NCBI GenBank assembly: GCA_025359505.1
Contig: JANYHH010000059.1
Coordinates: 1 to 61,729, forward strand
Length of the DNA stretch: 61,729 bases
Direction of reading: 5' to 3'
DNA from: Deinococcales bacterium
GTDB taxonomy: Bacteria; Deinococcota; Deinococci; Deinococcales; JAAFIG01
Shown: piece by piece, positions 16,638 to 24,911 of the stretch
Layout: each line of letters starts with the position of its first letter
Numbering within the stretch: the stretch's first letter is position 1
Made by a program: the position numbers and the translations under genes
Notes under the pieces: generated by a model
Seen by the model: only the letters and a program-made list of their open reading frames with translations
What the model was told of the DNA's origin: nothing
Databases searched by the model: none

Positions 16638-17095
16638 TTCACTCCGATCAATCGCCGCAGTTCCGCAACGAATTCAGGCGTTCCGTTGAGCGACTTGAAA
16701 AACGCAGCGTCCGCTGTGTTCACGAGCGGCAATGCGACCCGTGCAGCCTCGAGACCTGCTGCGGTGAGGGCGAGGCTGATCGCTCTGCCATCGCCGGGTT
16801 TTGGGCGTCGCTCCACGAGCGCTTTCTTCTCCAAGGTGCGTGCGATTTGCGAGGCCGTCATCACGTCCATGCCGATCACCTGCGCGAGTTGAGCTTGTGT
16901 GTCGCTGCCATGCGTCACATCGCGGGTTTGTTGCCACGCGAGGGCTGCGACGAACACGAACTGCGCGTGCGTCAGTCCAAGCGGCTCGAGGGTATCGCGG
17001 ATACTGCGTTGCCAAGCGGCCGAGACGCGCCAGAGGAGAAAGCCCGGACTGCTGTACGGGCCGCCGTCGAAGCCGAAGGAAATGGGTTTGGGCAT
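16634..17095 (-). CDS. MarR family transcriptional regulator
   Basis: The 153-residue protein has the winged-helix MarR core: LTHAQFVFVAALAW, TQAQLAQVIGMDVMTASQIA (recognition helix) and LEKKALVERRPKPGDGRAIS (wing with the DxRxxx pattern), followed by LTAAGLEA and a dimerisation helix. These regulators usually repress their own operon and respond to small ligands. It lies seven bases after the SRPBCC gene and overlaps the EVE gene, so all three form one minus-strand operon with an inverted repeat over the promoter at 17577-17593. Confidence 0.9.
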   Translation of the reverse strand: MPKPISFGFDGGPYSSPGFLLWRVSAAWQRSIRDTLEPLGLTHAQFVFVAALAWQQTRDVTHGSDTQAQLAQVIGMDVMTASQIARTLEKKALVERRPKPGDGRAISLALTAAGLEAARVALPLVNTADAAFFKSLNGTPEFVAELRRLIGVK

Positions 17096-17102
17096 GAAGG
17101 GA

Positions 17103-17549
17103 TTATGCAGTCTTCAGGGGCTGGTTGCCTTCCATCATTGCCGCGAGTCGCACGAGTTTCGTGACGGCGTGCGGTAGTTCGCGCTGGAAATCAGCCCCCA
17201 TACGCGCCGCGTATCCTTCCCAAGCGTCACCGCTGATCGAGGCGCGGTGCGTGATGCGCGTTCCCGCTGGTGTCACCTCAAGGAAATGATCGAAGGTCAG
17301 GGTCGCGCCGGGGAGTTCGGTGATATCGGAGAAGCTTTTCAGCAGCGTGACTTCAGTGAGTCGAAACCCGAAGCTCTGAGGTGAGCCTTTGGGAGTCAGC
17401 ATGCCTTCGTTCCCAACGATGAAGTCGCCCGTCAGTGCGCTGTCAACCAGCGCGTCATCCCAAACGTTCCACTCTGCAACGTTGCTCCAGAGTGACCAGA
17501 TCGTTTCGGGGCTGGCGCTCGAGCTTGCTGTGCTTTCGGTTGTCCACAT
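17103..17549 (-). CDS. SRPBCC (START-like) domain protein
   Basis: The 148-residue protein has the helix-grip pattern of the polyketide cyclase/SRPBCC family: SASPETIWSLWSNVAEWNVWDD at the start, beta strands with GTRITHRASISG, and a long C-terminal helix (RELPHAVTKLVRLAAMM). Such domains bind hydrophobic ligands; the ligand is unknown. GGAGG lies seven bases before ATG 17549, so this one has a normal leader. It heads the operon with the MarR and EVE genes, and its ligand could be the MarR effector, which is inference. Confidence 0.85.
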   Translation of the reverse strand: MWTTESTASSSASPETIWSLWSNVAEWNVWDDALVDSALTGDFIVGNEGMLTPKGSPQSFGFRLTEVTLLKSFSDITELPGATLTFDHFLEVTPAGTRITHRASISGDAWEGYAARMGADFQRELPHAVTKLVRLAAMMEGNQPLKTA

Positions 17550-17576
17550 AAGAACCTCCTTTGGTTCGAGAGGTAT

Positions 17577-17593
17577 ATTATAAGTACACTTAT
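17577..17593 (-). promoter_or_regulatory. promoter and candidate MarR operator of the SRPBCC-marR-EVE operon
   Basis: On the minus strand TATAAT (17577-17582) is the -10 box. It overlaps the inverted repeat ATAAGT-AC-ACTTAT (17580-17593). A short palindrome over the -10 box, next to an operon encoding a MarR protein, is the usual arrangement for self-repression. Confidence 0.5.
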
Positions 17594-17739
17594 GATTTTA
17601 CGATAGGCATACTCGCTTAGCGCGTTTGCTCAAAGGAATCACTGATAAACCGTGGCTCGAGATGACGGTTCATCTGAAACGCGCTCGAGTCCACCGCTCG
17701 AGTGTCGTCAATCCAACGTCCCCATTAAGCTTCAGCGCG

Positions 17740-17745
17740 TAACCT
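17740..17745 (+). promoter_or_regulatory. -10 box of the cysteine synthase gene
   Basis: TAACCT lies six bases before ATG 17752; the layout is leaderless. Confidence 0.55.
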
Positions 17746-17751
17746 GCGTTC

Positions 17752-18669
17752 ATGGTCGAGCAACTGATCGGACACACGCCACTGGTGCGCTTAGAGCGCG
17801 TCCCCCTACCGGATTCCGGCGAGGTCTGGGTGAAATTGGAGGGGCAGAACCCCGGCGGCAGCATCAAGGATCGCACGGCGCTGAGCATGGTGCTGGACGC
17901 CGAGGTCAGGGGCGTGCTGGAGCCGGGCGGCACGATTGTCGAGCCGACCAGCGGCAATACCGGGATTGGCTTGGCGCAGGTCGCGGCTGCCAGAGGCTAC
18001 AAGCTGATCTTGTGTATGCCCGCGCAAATGTCGGAGGAGCGCAAACGCACCTTGCGAGCCTACGGCGCGACGCTGATCCTGACCGACCCGGAGCGCCGCA
18101 TGACGGCCGCCATCGAAGAAGCCGAACGTATCGTCAATGAAACACCGAACGCTTGGATGCCGAACCAGTTTGAAAACCCCGCCAATCCATTGATTCACTA
18201 CCAAACCACCGGCCCCGAAATCTGGGCGCAGATGGACGGACGCATTGACGCGTTCATGTACGGCTCTGGCACGGGCGGTACGATCTCCGGCACAGGCAGA
18301 TTCTTAAAAGAGCAAGACCCGCAGATTCAAGTCATCGCGCTCGAGCCAGCCCGCAGCCCTGTGCTGAGCGGCGGCGAGCGCGGACAGCACGGCTTTCAGG
18401 GCATGGGACCGGGCTTCATCCCGAAGAATTTGGATCGTAGCCTGCTGGACGGCGTGGTGACGGTTCTCGAGGAGGACGCGTTTCCGTTTGCGCGGCGCTT
18501 GGCGCGTGAAGAAGGGCTGTTCGTCGGCATGAGCAGCGGCGGCAACATCTGGGCGGCTGTCCAGAAAGCCCGCGAGTTGGGCGTCGGTAAGCGCGTCGTG
18601 ACCATCGCCTGCGACACCGGAGCGCGGTACTTGACGACGGAATTGTTCGAGGACGCTGCAACGGTTTGA
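17752..18669 (+). CDS. cysK: cysteine synthase (O-acetylserine sulfhydrylase)
   Basis: The 305-residue PLP enzyme starts with the family motif LIGHTPLVRL. It has the PLP lysine in GGSIKDR, the substrate loop PTSGNTGIGLA, the phosphate-binding loop GSGTGGTISGTG and the C-terminal SSGGN. It makes cysteine from O-acetylserine and sulfide. Length and motifs fit both CysK and CysM, so the paralogue assignment is uncertain. Neither serine acetyltransferase nor sulfate genes are adjacent. A 450-base spacer rich in palindromes follows. Confidence 0.93.
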   Translation: MVEQLIGHTPLVRLERVPLPDSGEVWVKLEGQNPGGSIKDRTALSMVLDAEVRGVLEPGGTIVEPTSGNTGIGLAQVAAARGYKLILCMPAQMSEERKRTLRAYGATLILTDPERRMTAAIEEAERIVNETPNAWMPNQFENPANPLIHYQTTGPEIWAQMDGRIDAFMYGSGTGGTISGTGRFLKEQDPQIQVIALEPARSPVLSGGERGQHGFQGMGPGFIPKNLDRSLLDGVVTVLEEDAFPFARRLAREEGLFVGMSSGGNIWAAVQKARELGVGKRVVTIACDTGARYLTTELFEDAATV

Positions 18670-18699
18670 AGCGCTGGCTGCTCGAGACTCGAATTCCAT

Positions 18700-19044
18700 G
18701 TAGGCTTACCACTGCAAACCCATACGCGTCAGCTTAAGAAAAGATGTTCTGTCCACTATGACAATAAAGTCGCTCAGCACGCCACTCTCATCCCCAACCC
18801 CGTCTTGCCCTAACAGCAGCACCTTACGGGCTTGGGCGCTTCTCTCGCTAGCGAGAGAAGGGAGCCGCATTGCACAACAATTTGCCCTCTTTCGTGAAAC
18901 GAGAGAGGGCCGACGCGTTTCGCTCTGTGAACATGGGTTCAACGCGGCGGGGTGAGAGTGGCCATCAACGACCCTGAAATCGCGTGTCACAGACGTTTAA
19001 CCGCTTAAACTGATGCGAATGGGGCCTGCCACTGCAAACCCTAC
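18700..19044. repeat. repeat-rich spacer bounded by two related hairpins
   Basis: The spacer between the cysteine synthase and Hsp90 genes (18670-19119) holds no gene I can support. CCACTGCAAACCC occurs at 18710-18722 and again at 19029-19041, each within a GTAGG-type hairpin (18700-18722; 19023-19044 on the minus strand). Between them lies the inverted-repeat element at 18781-18962. Confidence 0.55.
18781..18962. repeat. 182-bp element with inverted ends and inner palindromes
   Basis: GCCACTCTCATCCCC (18781-18795) is matched in inversion by GGGGTGAGAGTGGC (18949-18962). Inside are a perfect 22-bp palindrome centred on CGCTAGCG (18839-18860) and a 25-bp hairpin (CCCTCTTTCGT at 18885-18895 with ACGAGAGAGGG at 18899-18909). 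It has the shape of a MITE or a large REP-like element and encodes nothing. Confidence 0.6.
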
Positions 19045-19105
19045 TGCTGGATATCCCGCAGCCCCTCGAGCCATTTGGCGGATGCTCGCTTCACCGACCC
19101 TCGAG

Positions 19106-19111
19106 TAGAAT
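19106..19111 (+). promoter_or_regulatory. -10 box of the Hsp90 operon
   Basis: TAGAAT lies eight bases before ATG 19120, with a CTCGAG touching its 5' side (19100-19105). No heat-shock CIRCE repeat is visible. Confidence 0.6.
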
Positions 19112-19119
19112 CACCGCGT

Positions 19120-20988
19120 ATGGAGCATCGTTTTCAGGTCGATCTGCGCGGCATCATCGAAATTCTCTCCGAGCATCTGTACAGCGGCCCCGAGGTCTTC
19201 GTGCGGGAGCTGTTGCAAAACGGCGTGGACGCGATCACGGCCCGCCAGCAACTCGAGGGGCAAGCGTTCCAGCCATCAGTGCGCCTCGAGTTGAGTACGG
19301 CAGCCGACGGCGTGCCAGTGCTGATGTTTAGCGATACTGGCGTGGGGTTATTGGAGGCTGAAGTCCATCAGTTTCTGGCGACGATTGGCAAGAGTTCCAA
19401 GCGGCTCGTGGGGGAGCGCGGGACGGGCAGCTCCGATTTCATCGGGCAGTTCGGTATTGGGCTGCTGTCGTGTTTTGTCGTGTCCAACGAGATCGTCATG
19501 CAGACCAGATCGGCAAGGGGGTCGGGTGAAGTCGTGGAGTTCCGGGGCGTGCCCGAGGGCAGTTACGCGGTGCGCGTCGTGCCGGAGGCTGAGCTGACCG
19601 CGCCGCTCGAGGTGGGGTCGCGGGTGACATTGCGGGCCAAAGCGGGCTTCGAGCGCTTTTTTGAAGCCGACGAACTCGAGCGGCTGGTGCTGCATTACGG
19701 GGCGTTGCTGCCGTTCCCGATTTCGTTGGTCAGCGCGGCGGGCGAGGTAATCGTCAACAAGGACGGCGCAGTCTGGCGGCGCGAGTTCGAGACGCCGATT
19801 GCACGCAAAGAGGCCCTGCTCGAGTTCGGCACGGGCGTGTTGGGGCGCGAGCCGTTCGATGTGATCGACATTCGCACCAGTGCGGGCGGGATTGACGGCG
19901 TGGCGCTGGTGCTGCCGTGGACGCCGAGCCTCGCCGCCAAGCCTAAGCACGTCGCTTACTTAAAGAACATGCTGCTGGACGACGAAGCCGAAGGCATCGC
20001 GCCCGACTGGGCGTTTTTCGTGCGCTTGGTGGTCAACACCAACGCGCTGAAACCCACCGCGTCCCGCGAGGGCTTCAGCGAGGACGCGGCGCTCGAGGCG
20101 GCGCGTTTGGAGATCGGCGCGGCGTTGCAGACGTACCTCGGTGAATTAGCCGACAGCGACCCGGAGCGCTTCAAGGCATTGGTGCGTTTGCACGACCTGA
20201 GCCTCAAAGCGCTGGCGCTCGAGAATGATGAGTTGTTCAGGTTGTTCGCGCCGCGTTTGGAGTTTGAAAGCTCGAGCGGCGTCGTGACCTTGCCCGAGTA
20301 CCGTGCCGGGTTGAACGCCGTGCAGGGCAGTGCGGTTTATTACACGCGCAGTTTGGATCAGTTCAGGCAGATGGCGAGGGTGGCTGGAGCGCAGGGCTTC
20401 AATATTTTGAACGGCGGGTACGTGTACGCCTCGGAGTTGCTCGAGCGTTTCGCGCAACTGAATCCCGATGTCACGGTAGAGCGGATCGAAGCCGATTTCT
20501 TCGCCGAGCGCTTCGAGGAGCTGAGCGTCGCTGAACGCAACGGCAGCTTCGACTTCCTGCGGGTCTTAGAAAGTGTCCTCGAGCCGTTTGGCTGCGGCGT
20601 GGAGCTGCTGCACTTTAAGCCCCGTGAACTGCCGACATTGTTCGTGACCAGCGCCCAGCAGCGCTTCGTTCGCAGCATCGAAAGCGCTCAGGAAGTGGCC
20701 AACGACCTGTTCAGCGGCGTATTGGAAAACCTCAAAGTTTCTCAGCCCAAAGCCAGTGCCTTGAACGGTCAGCTTTTTGTGAATTTCAGCAACCCGCTCG
20801 TGCGGCGCTTAGCCAGTCTAGGCTCGAGTGGCGCAGTCGGCAGCGTGATCGAGGTGCTGTACGTGCAGAGCTTGCTGCTGGCGCAGCATCCACTCTCGAG
20901 CCGCGAGTTGCAGATGCTGACCAGCGGCTTGGGCAAGTTGATCGAACTGGGTTTACAGACATCGGAGGTCAGCCGTGCAACCAACTGA
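19120..20988 (+). CDS. Hsp90 family protein, divergent branch
   Basis: The protein has 622 residues. The GHKL ATPase domain is clear: MEHRFQVDLRGIIEILSEHL, RELLQNGVDA (Glu30 and Asn34 in place of the classical RELISNASDA), DTGVG and GQFGIGLLSCF for the lid region. Middle and C-terminal Hsp90 regions follow, but sequence identity to HtpG is clearly low. It resembles the HSP90 family protein I know from actinobacteria, which also begins FQVDLRG. It starts at ATG 19120 eight bases after TAGAAT. Its end overlaps the next gene by 14 bases, so it is tightly linked to two helical-repeat proteins that may act as cochaperones or clients. Confidence 0.9.
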   Translation: MEHRFQVDLRGIIEILSEHLYSGPEVFVRELLQNGVDAITARQQLEGQAFQPSVRLELSTAADGVPVLMFSDTGVGLLEAEVHQFLATIGKSSKRLVGERGTGSSDFIGQFGIGLLSCFVVSNEIVMQTRSARGSGEVVEFRGVPEGSYAVRVVPEAELTAPLEVGSRVTLRAKAGFERFFEADELERLVLHYGALLPFPISLVSAAGEVIVNKDGAVWRREFETPIARKEALLEFGTGVLGREPFDVIDIRTSAGGIDGVALVLPWTPSLAAKPKHVAYLKNMLLDDEAEGIAPDWAFFVRLVVNTNALKPTASREGFSEDAALEAARLEIGAALQTYLGELADSDPERFKALVRLHDLSLKALALENDELFRLFAPRLEFESSSGVVTLPEYRAGLNAVQGSAVYYTRSLDQFRQMARVAGAQGFNILNGGYVYASELLERFAQLNPDVTVERIEADFFAERFEELSVAERNGSFDFLRVLESVLEPFGCGVELLHFKPRELPTLFVTSAQQRFVRSIESAQEVANDLFSGVLENLKVSQPKASALNGQLFVNFSNPLVRRLASLGSSGAVGSVIEVLYVQSLLLAQHPLSSRELQMLTSGLGKLIELGLQTSEVSRATN

Positions 20989-22129
20989 CACGCCTTACGA
21001 TTTGCTCGAGCAAAGCTACGAGCTGCCCGAAGGCAGCCCAGTGCGCCTCGAGCTGCTGGAAAAAGCGGTGCGCTTAGCGGACAGTTTGGGCGATATCGCG
21101 GCTGGTTGGGACGCGAGGGACACGCTGATGGAAGCCGCGACGATGGGCGGCTATCCAGAGAAAACGCTGGTGGCGTTCGGCTGGAATTTGGCGCAGTTCG
21201 ATCGCGTCGGCGAGCAGTACGGCTGGGACGAGGACGACTTACTGTGGAAGTACAAATGGGTGCTCAACAGCCTGTGGAACTTCCCGAGCATCACCCGCAC
21301 CCAGATCGAAGCGGCCTTCGCGGATTTCCAAGCCCGCCTCGAGCGTTTCGGGTACGGCCCGCGCTCGCTGTATTACTTTCGCTGGATTTACGAGTCTGCT
21401 CGAGGGGATGCAGAGGCGGCTGAGATTTGGCGCGATCAGTGGAGTCGCGCCCGACGCGACGGCATCAGCGATTGCAGCGCCTGCGAAGCCTCGTTCGTGG
21501 TGGATTACTCGCGCGACGATCCCGAGGCAGCGCTCGAGGCAGCCAAGCCAATTTTGAACGATCGGCTGCGCTGCGCCGAAGTGCCGCACACCACGCTCGC
21601 GGCGATCCTCGAGCCGATGCTGAAAACGGAGCAGTTGCAACCAGCGGTCAGCACGCATCTGCGCGGCTACAAGATGATCCGCGATAATCAGGAATTCTTG
21701 ATCGCCGCTGGTCAGCACATGGCGTTTCTGGCCTACACGCACAATCTGCCTCAAGCCTTGGAGTTGCTGGAGCGTCACCTGCCTTGGGCGCTGGCGACGG
21801 CTGACTTGAATCGGCGCTACTCGTTCTACCGCGATGCGTTGGTGCTGCTGCGCTGCCTGCGCGATGCGGGGCAGACGCATGTTCAACTGAAAGTCCCCAA
21901 AGACTTCGCCATTCAACCCAACCTAAACGGTCTCGAGGTCGCGGCGCTCGAGGCGTATATGCTCTCCGAAGCCACGACGATTGCGGCTGCCTTCGATGCC
22001 CGCAATGGCACGGACAAATTCACTCGAGGTTTGGCGCTGGATGAGGCGCTGCTGGCCACACCGTTCGTCAGCCTCGAGTTACCTGAAACCGAGAGCGCCA
22101 TGAAAAATAAGCCCAAGAGGAAGTCGTGA
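20975..22129 (+). CDS. helical-repeat (TPR-like) protein linked to Hsp90, copy 1
   Basis: The 384-residue soluble protein is made of repeated helix pairs, for example LELLEKAVRLADSLGDIAAGWDARDTLMEA and LAQFDRVGEQYGWDEDDLLWKYKW, an alpha-solenoid of TPR type. It is a paralogue of the next gene along its whole length. Conserved between the two are DC-x2-C (DCSAC, about residue 168) and C-x4-H (CAEVPH, about residue 208), a pattern that could bind zinc, and AAAFDARNGTDKFTR near the end. It starts inside the last codons of the Hsp90 gene. I recall similar proteins beside actinobacterial Hsp90-like genes. The function is unknown; a cochaperone or substrate adaptor is the natural guess. Confidence 0.85.
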   Translation: MQPTDTPYDLLEQSYELPEGSPVRLELLEKAVRLADSLGDIAAGWDARDTLMEAATMGGYPEKTLVAFGWNLAQFDRVGEQYGWDEDDLLWKYKWVLNSLWNFPSITRTQIEAAFADFQARLERFGYGPRSLYYFRWIYESARGDAEAAEIWRDQWSRARRDGISDCSACEASFVVDYSRDDPEAALEAAKPILNDRLRCAEVPHTTLAAILEPMLKTEQLQPAVSTHLRGYKMIRDNQEFLIAAGQHMAFLAYTHNLPQALELLERHLPWALATADLNRRYSFYRDALVLLRCLRDAGQTHVQLKVPKDFAIQPNLNGLEVAALEAYMLSEATTIAAAFDARNGTDKFTRGLALDEALLATPFVSLELPETESAMKNKPKRKS

Positions 22130-23292
22130 ACGCCGAGCTGCAAGCATTGGTTTTGCAAGCGCGGTACACCGCTAAGGGCGATGCGAAAATCGAGTTGCTC
22201 GAGCAGGCTGTGGCGCTGGCCGATCAGCTCGGGGATGTGGAGAGCGCCTTCGACATCCGCGACGACCTGACCGAAGCCGCCAACGAGTGGGGCCGCCCAG
22301 AGAAAGAACTGGTGGCGTTCACGTGGATGCTGGCGCAATTCGACCGCGATCCGCAGTTGTTCAATGAATGGGATCACAAACTGATGTGGGTTTACAAGCG
22401 CGTGCTGAGCACACTGGTCGCCTTCCCGAGCATCCCACTGGCAAGGATCGAGCAAGCCTTCGCCGATTTCAAAACGCGCTTGGAGCAGAGCAACCGCAGC
22501 CTCAGCACGCACGACGAATTCGCGGTGCGAAGCGCCCTGCAAATCGGGGATGCTGATCAGGTCGAAGCGACCTACATGCAGTTCAAGCGGCACTCCAAAG
22601 CCGCCGACCTCGATTGCCGCGCCTGCCAGCTCCATCTCGAGGTGCGCTACCGCGTTTTCAAAGGTGAAGACGAACTGGCAATCGAAGCAGCCGCGCCGCT
22701 CTTGAAACGCGCTGCGCCGAGCTGCAACCGCGTGCCGCACAGCACCCGCGCCCTGATCCTCGAGCCGCTGCTGAGACTGGGGCGTTTGCAGGAGGCGGCT
22801 GTCCATCACTTGGACTACAAGCGCGTCGCGGGTGACGAGGGATTCCTCAACGTGATCGGCTCGCATCTGGCGTACTTGGGCTACGTGAACGACCTTCCCA
22901 ACGGTTTGAAATTGCTCGAGAAACATCTGGCGTGGGCGTTCAAAACCAATGACCTCGCGGATCGCTACAGCTTCCTGAACGACACCTTGCCGCTGCTTGC
23001 TCGCCTACGAACCGCGCAACCTCGAGTCACCCTGCATCTCGGGCGCGAGTTTCCAGCGTTCAGTGACAGCGGCGAGTACGATACTGCTGACCTCGAGACG
23101 CTGATTCGCACGGAACTCGAGCGGGTCGCGGCGCTGTTCGATGCCCGTAACGGCAATGACTTCTATACCCGCAATATCGGTGTGGACGCGGGATTGCTCG
23201 AGTCGATCAGCGCCCCGGCTGAACTGCCTGCACCCGCGTCGGACAAGCAAGTTGTTAAGAAAAAACCGTCTCAATCAAAGAAGGCCGGGTAA
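22126..23292 (+). CDS. helical-repeat (TPR-like) protein linked to Hsp90, copy 2
   Basis: The protein has 388 residues and shares the architecture of its upstream paralogue: IELLEQAVALADQLGDVESAFDIRDDLTEA, LAQFDRDPQLFNEWDHKLMWVYK, the Cys pair in LDCRACQ, CNRVPH, and AALFDARNGNDFYTR. The GTG start overlaps the previous stop (four bases shared), so the three genes form one translationally coupled operon. The tail is Lys-rich (KQVVKKKPSQSKKAG). The two copies have drifted far apart, so the duplication is old and both are probably kept for different partners. Confidence 0.85.
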   Translation: MNAELQALVLQARYTAKGDAKIELLEQAVALADQLGDVESAFDIRDDLTEAANEWGRPEKELVAFTWMLAQFDRDPQLFNEWDHKLMWVYKRVLSTLVAFPSIPLARIEQAFADFKTRLEQSNRSLSTHDEFAVRSALQIGDADQVEATYMQFKRHSKAADLDCRACQLHLEVRYRVFKGEDELAIEAAAPLLKRAAPSCNRVPHSTRALILEPLLRLGRLQEAAVHHLDYKRVAGDEGFLNVIGSHLAYLGYVNDLPNGLKLLEKHLAWAFKTNDLADRYSFLNDTLPLLARLRTAQPRVTLHLGREFPAFSDSGEYDTADLETLIRTELERVAALFDARNGNDFYTRNIGVDAGLLESISAPAELPAPASDKQVVKKKPSQSKKAG

Positions 23293-23295
23293 ACT
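23290..23295 (+). promoter_or_regulatory. -10 box of the dGTPase gene
   Basis: TAAACT lies six bases before ATG 23302. Its TAA is at the same time the stop codon of the preceding gene. Confidence 0.6.
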
Positions 23296-23301
23296 AACCG
23301 C

Positions 23302-24450
23302 ATGAGAACCCGCCAGAAGCTCGAGGAACTCGAGCGCTTGACTTTGGAGCGCTTCGCGGTGCGCTCCGGCGAGTCACGCGGGCGGCTGCACGCGGGGCAG
23401 GAAAGCGAATTTCGCACCGCCTTCCAAAAAGACCGCGACCGCGTGTTGCACACCGGCGCGTTCCGGCGTTTGGAGTACAAAACCCAAGTCTTTTTCAACA
23501 CGCAAGGCGATTACTACCGCACGCGGTTGACGCACACGTTGGAAGTCGCGCAGGTCGGACGCACGATTGCCAGAGCGCTTGGGGTCAACGAGGATTTGAC
23601 GGAAACCATTGCGCTGTCGCATGACCTCGGACACCCCGCCTTCGGACACGCGGGCGAGCACATGCTGGATCAGCTCATGCGCGGACACGGCGGCTTTGAC
23701 CACAACAAACAGAGTTTCCGCGTGGTCACGACCTTAGAGAAACGCTACCCAGATTTCCTAGGACTGAACCTTTCATGGGAAACTTTGGAAGGACTTGTCA
23801 AGCACGAAACCGAGTACGACATCAAAGATGCCAGCGAGTTTGAACCGACGTGGCGAGCGTCCTTGGAGGCGCAAATCGCCAATATCGCCGACGAGACCGC
23901 TTACAACGCCCACGATCTGGACGACGGGCTGCGAAGCGGCTTGTTGGAGCCGAGCCAACTCGAGGAAATTAAAATCTGGCAGCGGATGTGCGCGATGCTA
24001 AAGCTCAACCCGCTGCGCCTGTCCGAACTCGAGCGCCGCGTGCTGGTGCGTGAACTGCTGGGCTTCGTCATCACCGATATCGTCCAGACCACGGGTGAAC
24101 GCATCGCATCGCAAAACATCAAAACCTTAGAAGATGTCCGCGACGCCTCGAGCGTGCTGGTCGGACATTCCAACGACATCGCGCTCGAGCTGCGCGAGCT
24201 AAAAAGCTTTCTGTACGCTAACTTTTACCAGCATTACCGCGTGATGCGCCAAGTCCACAAAGCCGAGCACATCCTGACTGGCTTGTTCAACGCCTTCACC
24301 GCCAAACCTAAAATGCTGCCACCGAGTTACGTCTCGAGGATCGACGCGCACGGCTTGGAGCGCGTGGTCTGCGATTACATCGCGGGCATGACGGATCGCT
24401 TTGCGATGGATGAGTTCAACAGGTTGTTTGAGCCTTACGAGCGCACTTGA
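23302..24450 (+). CDS. dgt: dGTP triphosphohydrolase (HD domain)
   Basis: The 382-residue HD-domain enzyme has the family motifs FRRLEYKTQVF, TRLTHTLEVAQVGRTIARAL (first His), LSHDLGHPAFGHAGE (HD pair) and ANIADETAYNAHDLDDG (last Asp). It splits dGTP or other dNTPs to the nucleoside and triphosphate, limiting nucleotide pools. The length is in the 370-residue bacterial group rather than the 500-residue E. coli type. An acetyltransferase follows after 14 bases, with its own -10 box. Confidence 0.94.
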   Translation: MRTRQKLEELERLTLERFAVRSGESRGRLHAGQESEFRTAFQKDRDRVLHTGAFRRLEYKTQVFFNTQGDYYRTRLTHTLEVAQVGRTIARALGVNEDLTETIALSHDLGHPAFGHAGEHMLDQLMRGHGGFDHNKQSFRVVTTLEKRYPDFLGLNLSWETLEGLVKHETEYDIKDASEFEPTWRASLEAQIANIADETAYNAHDLDDGLRSGLLEPSQLEEIKIWQRMCAMLKLNPLRLSELERRVLVRELLGFVITDIVQTTGERIASQNIKTLEDVRDASSVLVGHSNDIALELRELKSFLYANFYQHYRVMRQVHKAEHILTGLFNAFTAKPKMLPPSYVSRIDAHGLERVVCDYIAGMTDRFAMDEFNRLFEPYERT

Positions 24451-24452
24451 GC

Positions 24453-24458
24453 TAAACT
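24453..24458 (+). promoter_or_regulatory. -10 box of the acetyltransferase at 24465
   Basis: TAAACT lies six bases before ATG 24465 and overlaps a CTCGAG at 24457-24462. The layout is leaderless. Confidence 0.6.
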
Positions 24459-24464
24459 CGAGGG

Positions 24465-24911
24465 ATGCCAAATTTCAAAGTTCGCGCTGCTCGAGCAAGC
24501 GATTGGGACGGCTTCTACCCGTTTTTAATCGACTCCGACACACCACTGGATTCACTCGAGGAGGCGCGGCAACGCTTCAACCGCAAACTCACCTCGAGCT
24601 TGCACGGTGTCTTCGTGGCGGAACTCGAGGGGCAAATCGTTGGCATTGCCAAAGCGCACGAGTGGGACGAGTACCTGATGAGCGGGCGCAAGCAGATTCG
24701 CTTTTCGACGCTGAGCGTTCACCCCGATTACCGCAAGCGCGGCATCGGCAAGGCATTGTTTGAACACACGCGGGATTGGGCGCAATCGATCGGCGCGACG
24801 TGGTTCGAGTGGTACGCCAGCCCGAGCGCGGTGGAGTTTTACCGTCGTTTGGGACTCGAGGGCGTGACTTGCCCGCAGCCCGAGTACCCGTACTTCGAGC
24901 TTCAGTTTTAG
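24465..24911 (+). CDS. GNAT family N-acetyltransferase
   Basis: The 148-residue protein is a single GNAT domain. LSVHPDYRKRGIGKALFEHT is the acetyl-CoA binding A-motif with the R-x-x-G-x-G/A signature, and WYASPSAVEFYRRLGLEGV is the typical C-terminal strand and helix. The acceptor is unknown. Its end overlaps the convergent kinase gene by four bases. Confidence 0.88.
   Translation: MPNFKVRAARASDWDGFYPFLIDSDTPLDSLEEARQRFNRKLTSSLHGVFVAELEGQIVGIAKAHEWDEYLMSGRKQIRFSTLSVHPDYRKRGIGKALFEHTRDWAQSIGATWFEWYASPSAVEFYRRLGLEGVTCPQPEYPYFELQF

Noticed and set aside
18706-18990. Minus-strand frame in the cysK-Hsp90 spacer as a small gene
   Set aside because: It runs through the palindromes of the 182-bp element and has no ribosome binding site or recognisable motif.
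19120-20988. Ordinary HtpG heat-shock chaperone
   Set aside because: The N-terminal motifs (FQVDLRG, RELLQNGVDA) and operon context differ from classical htpG; it is better described as a divergent Hsp90 branch.
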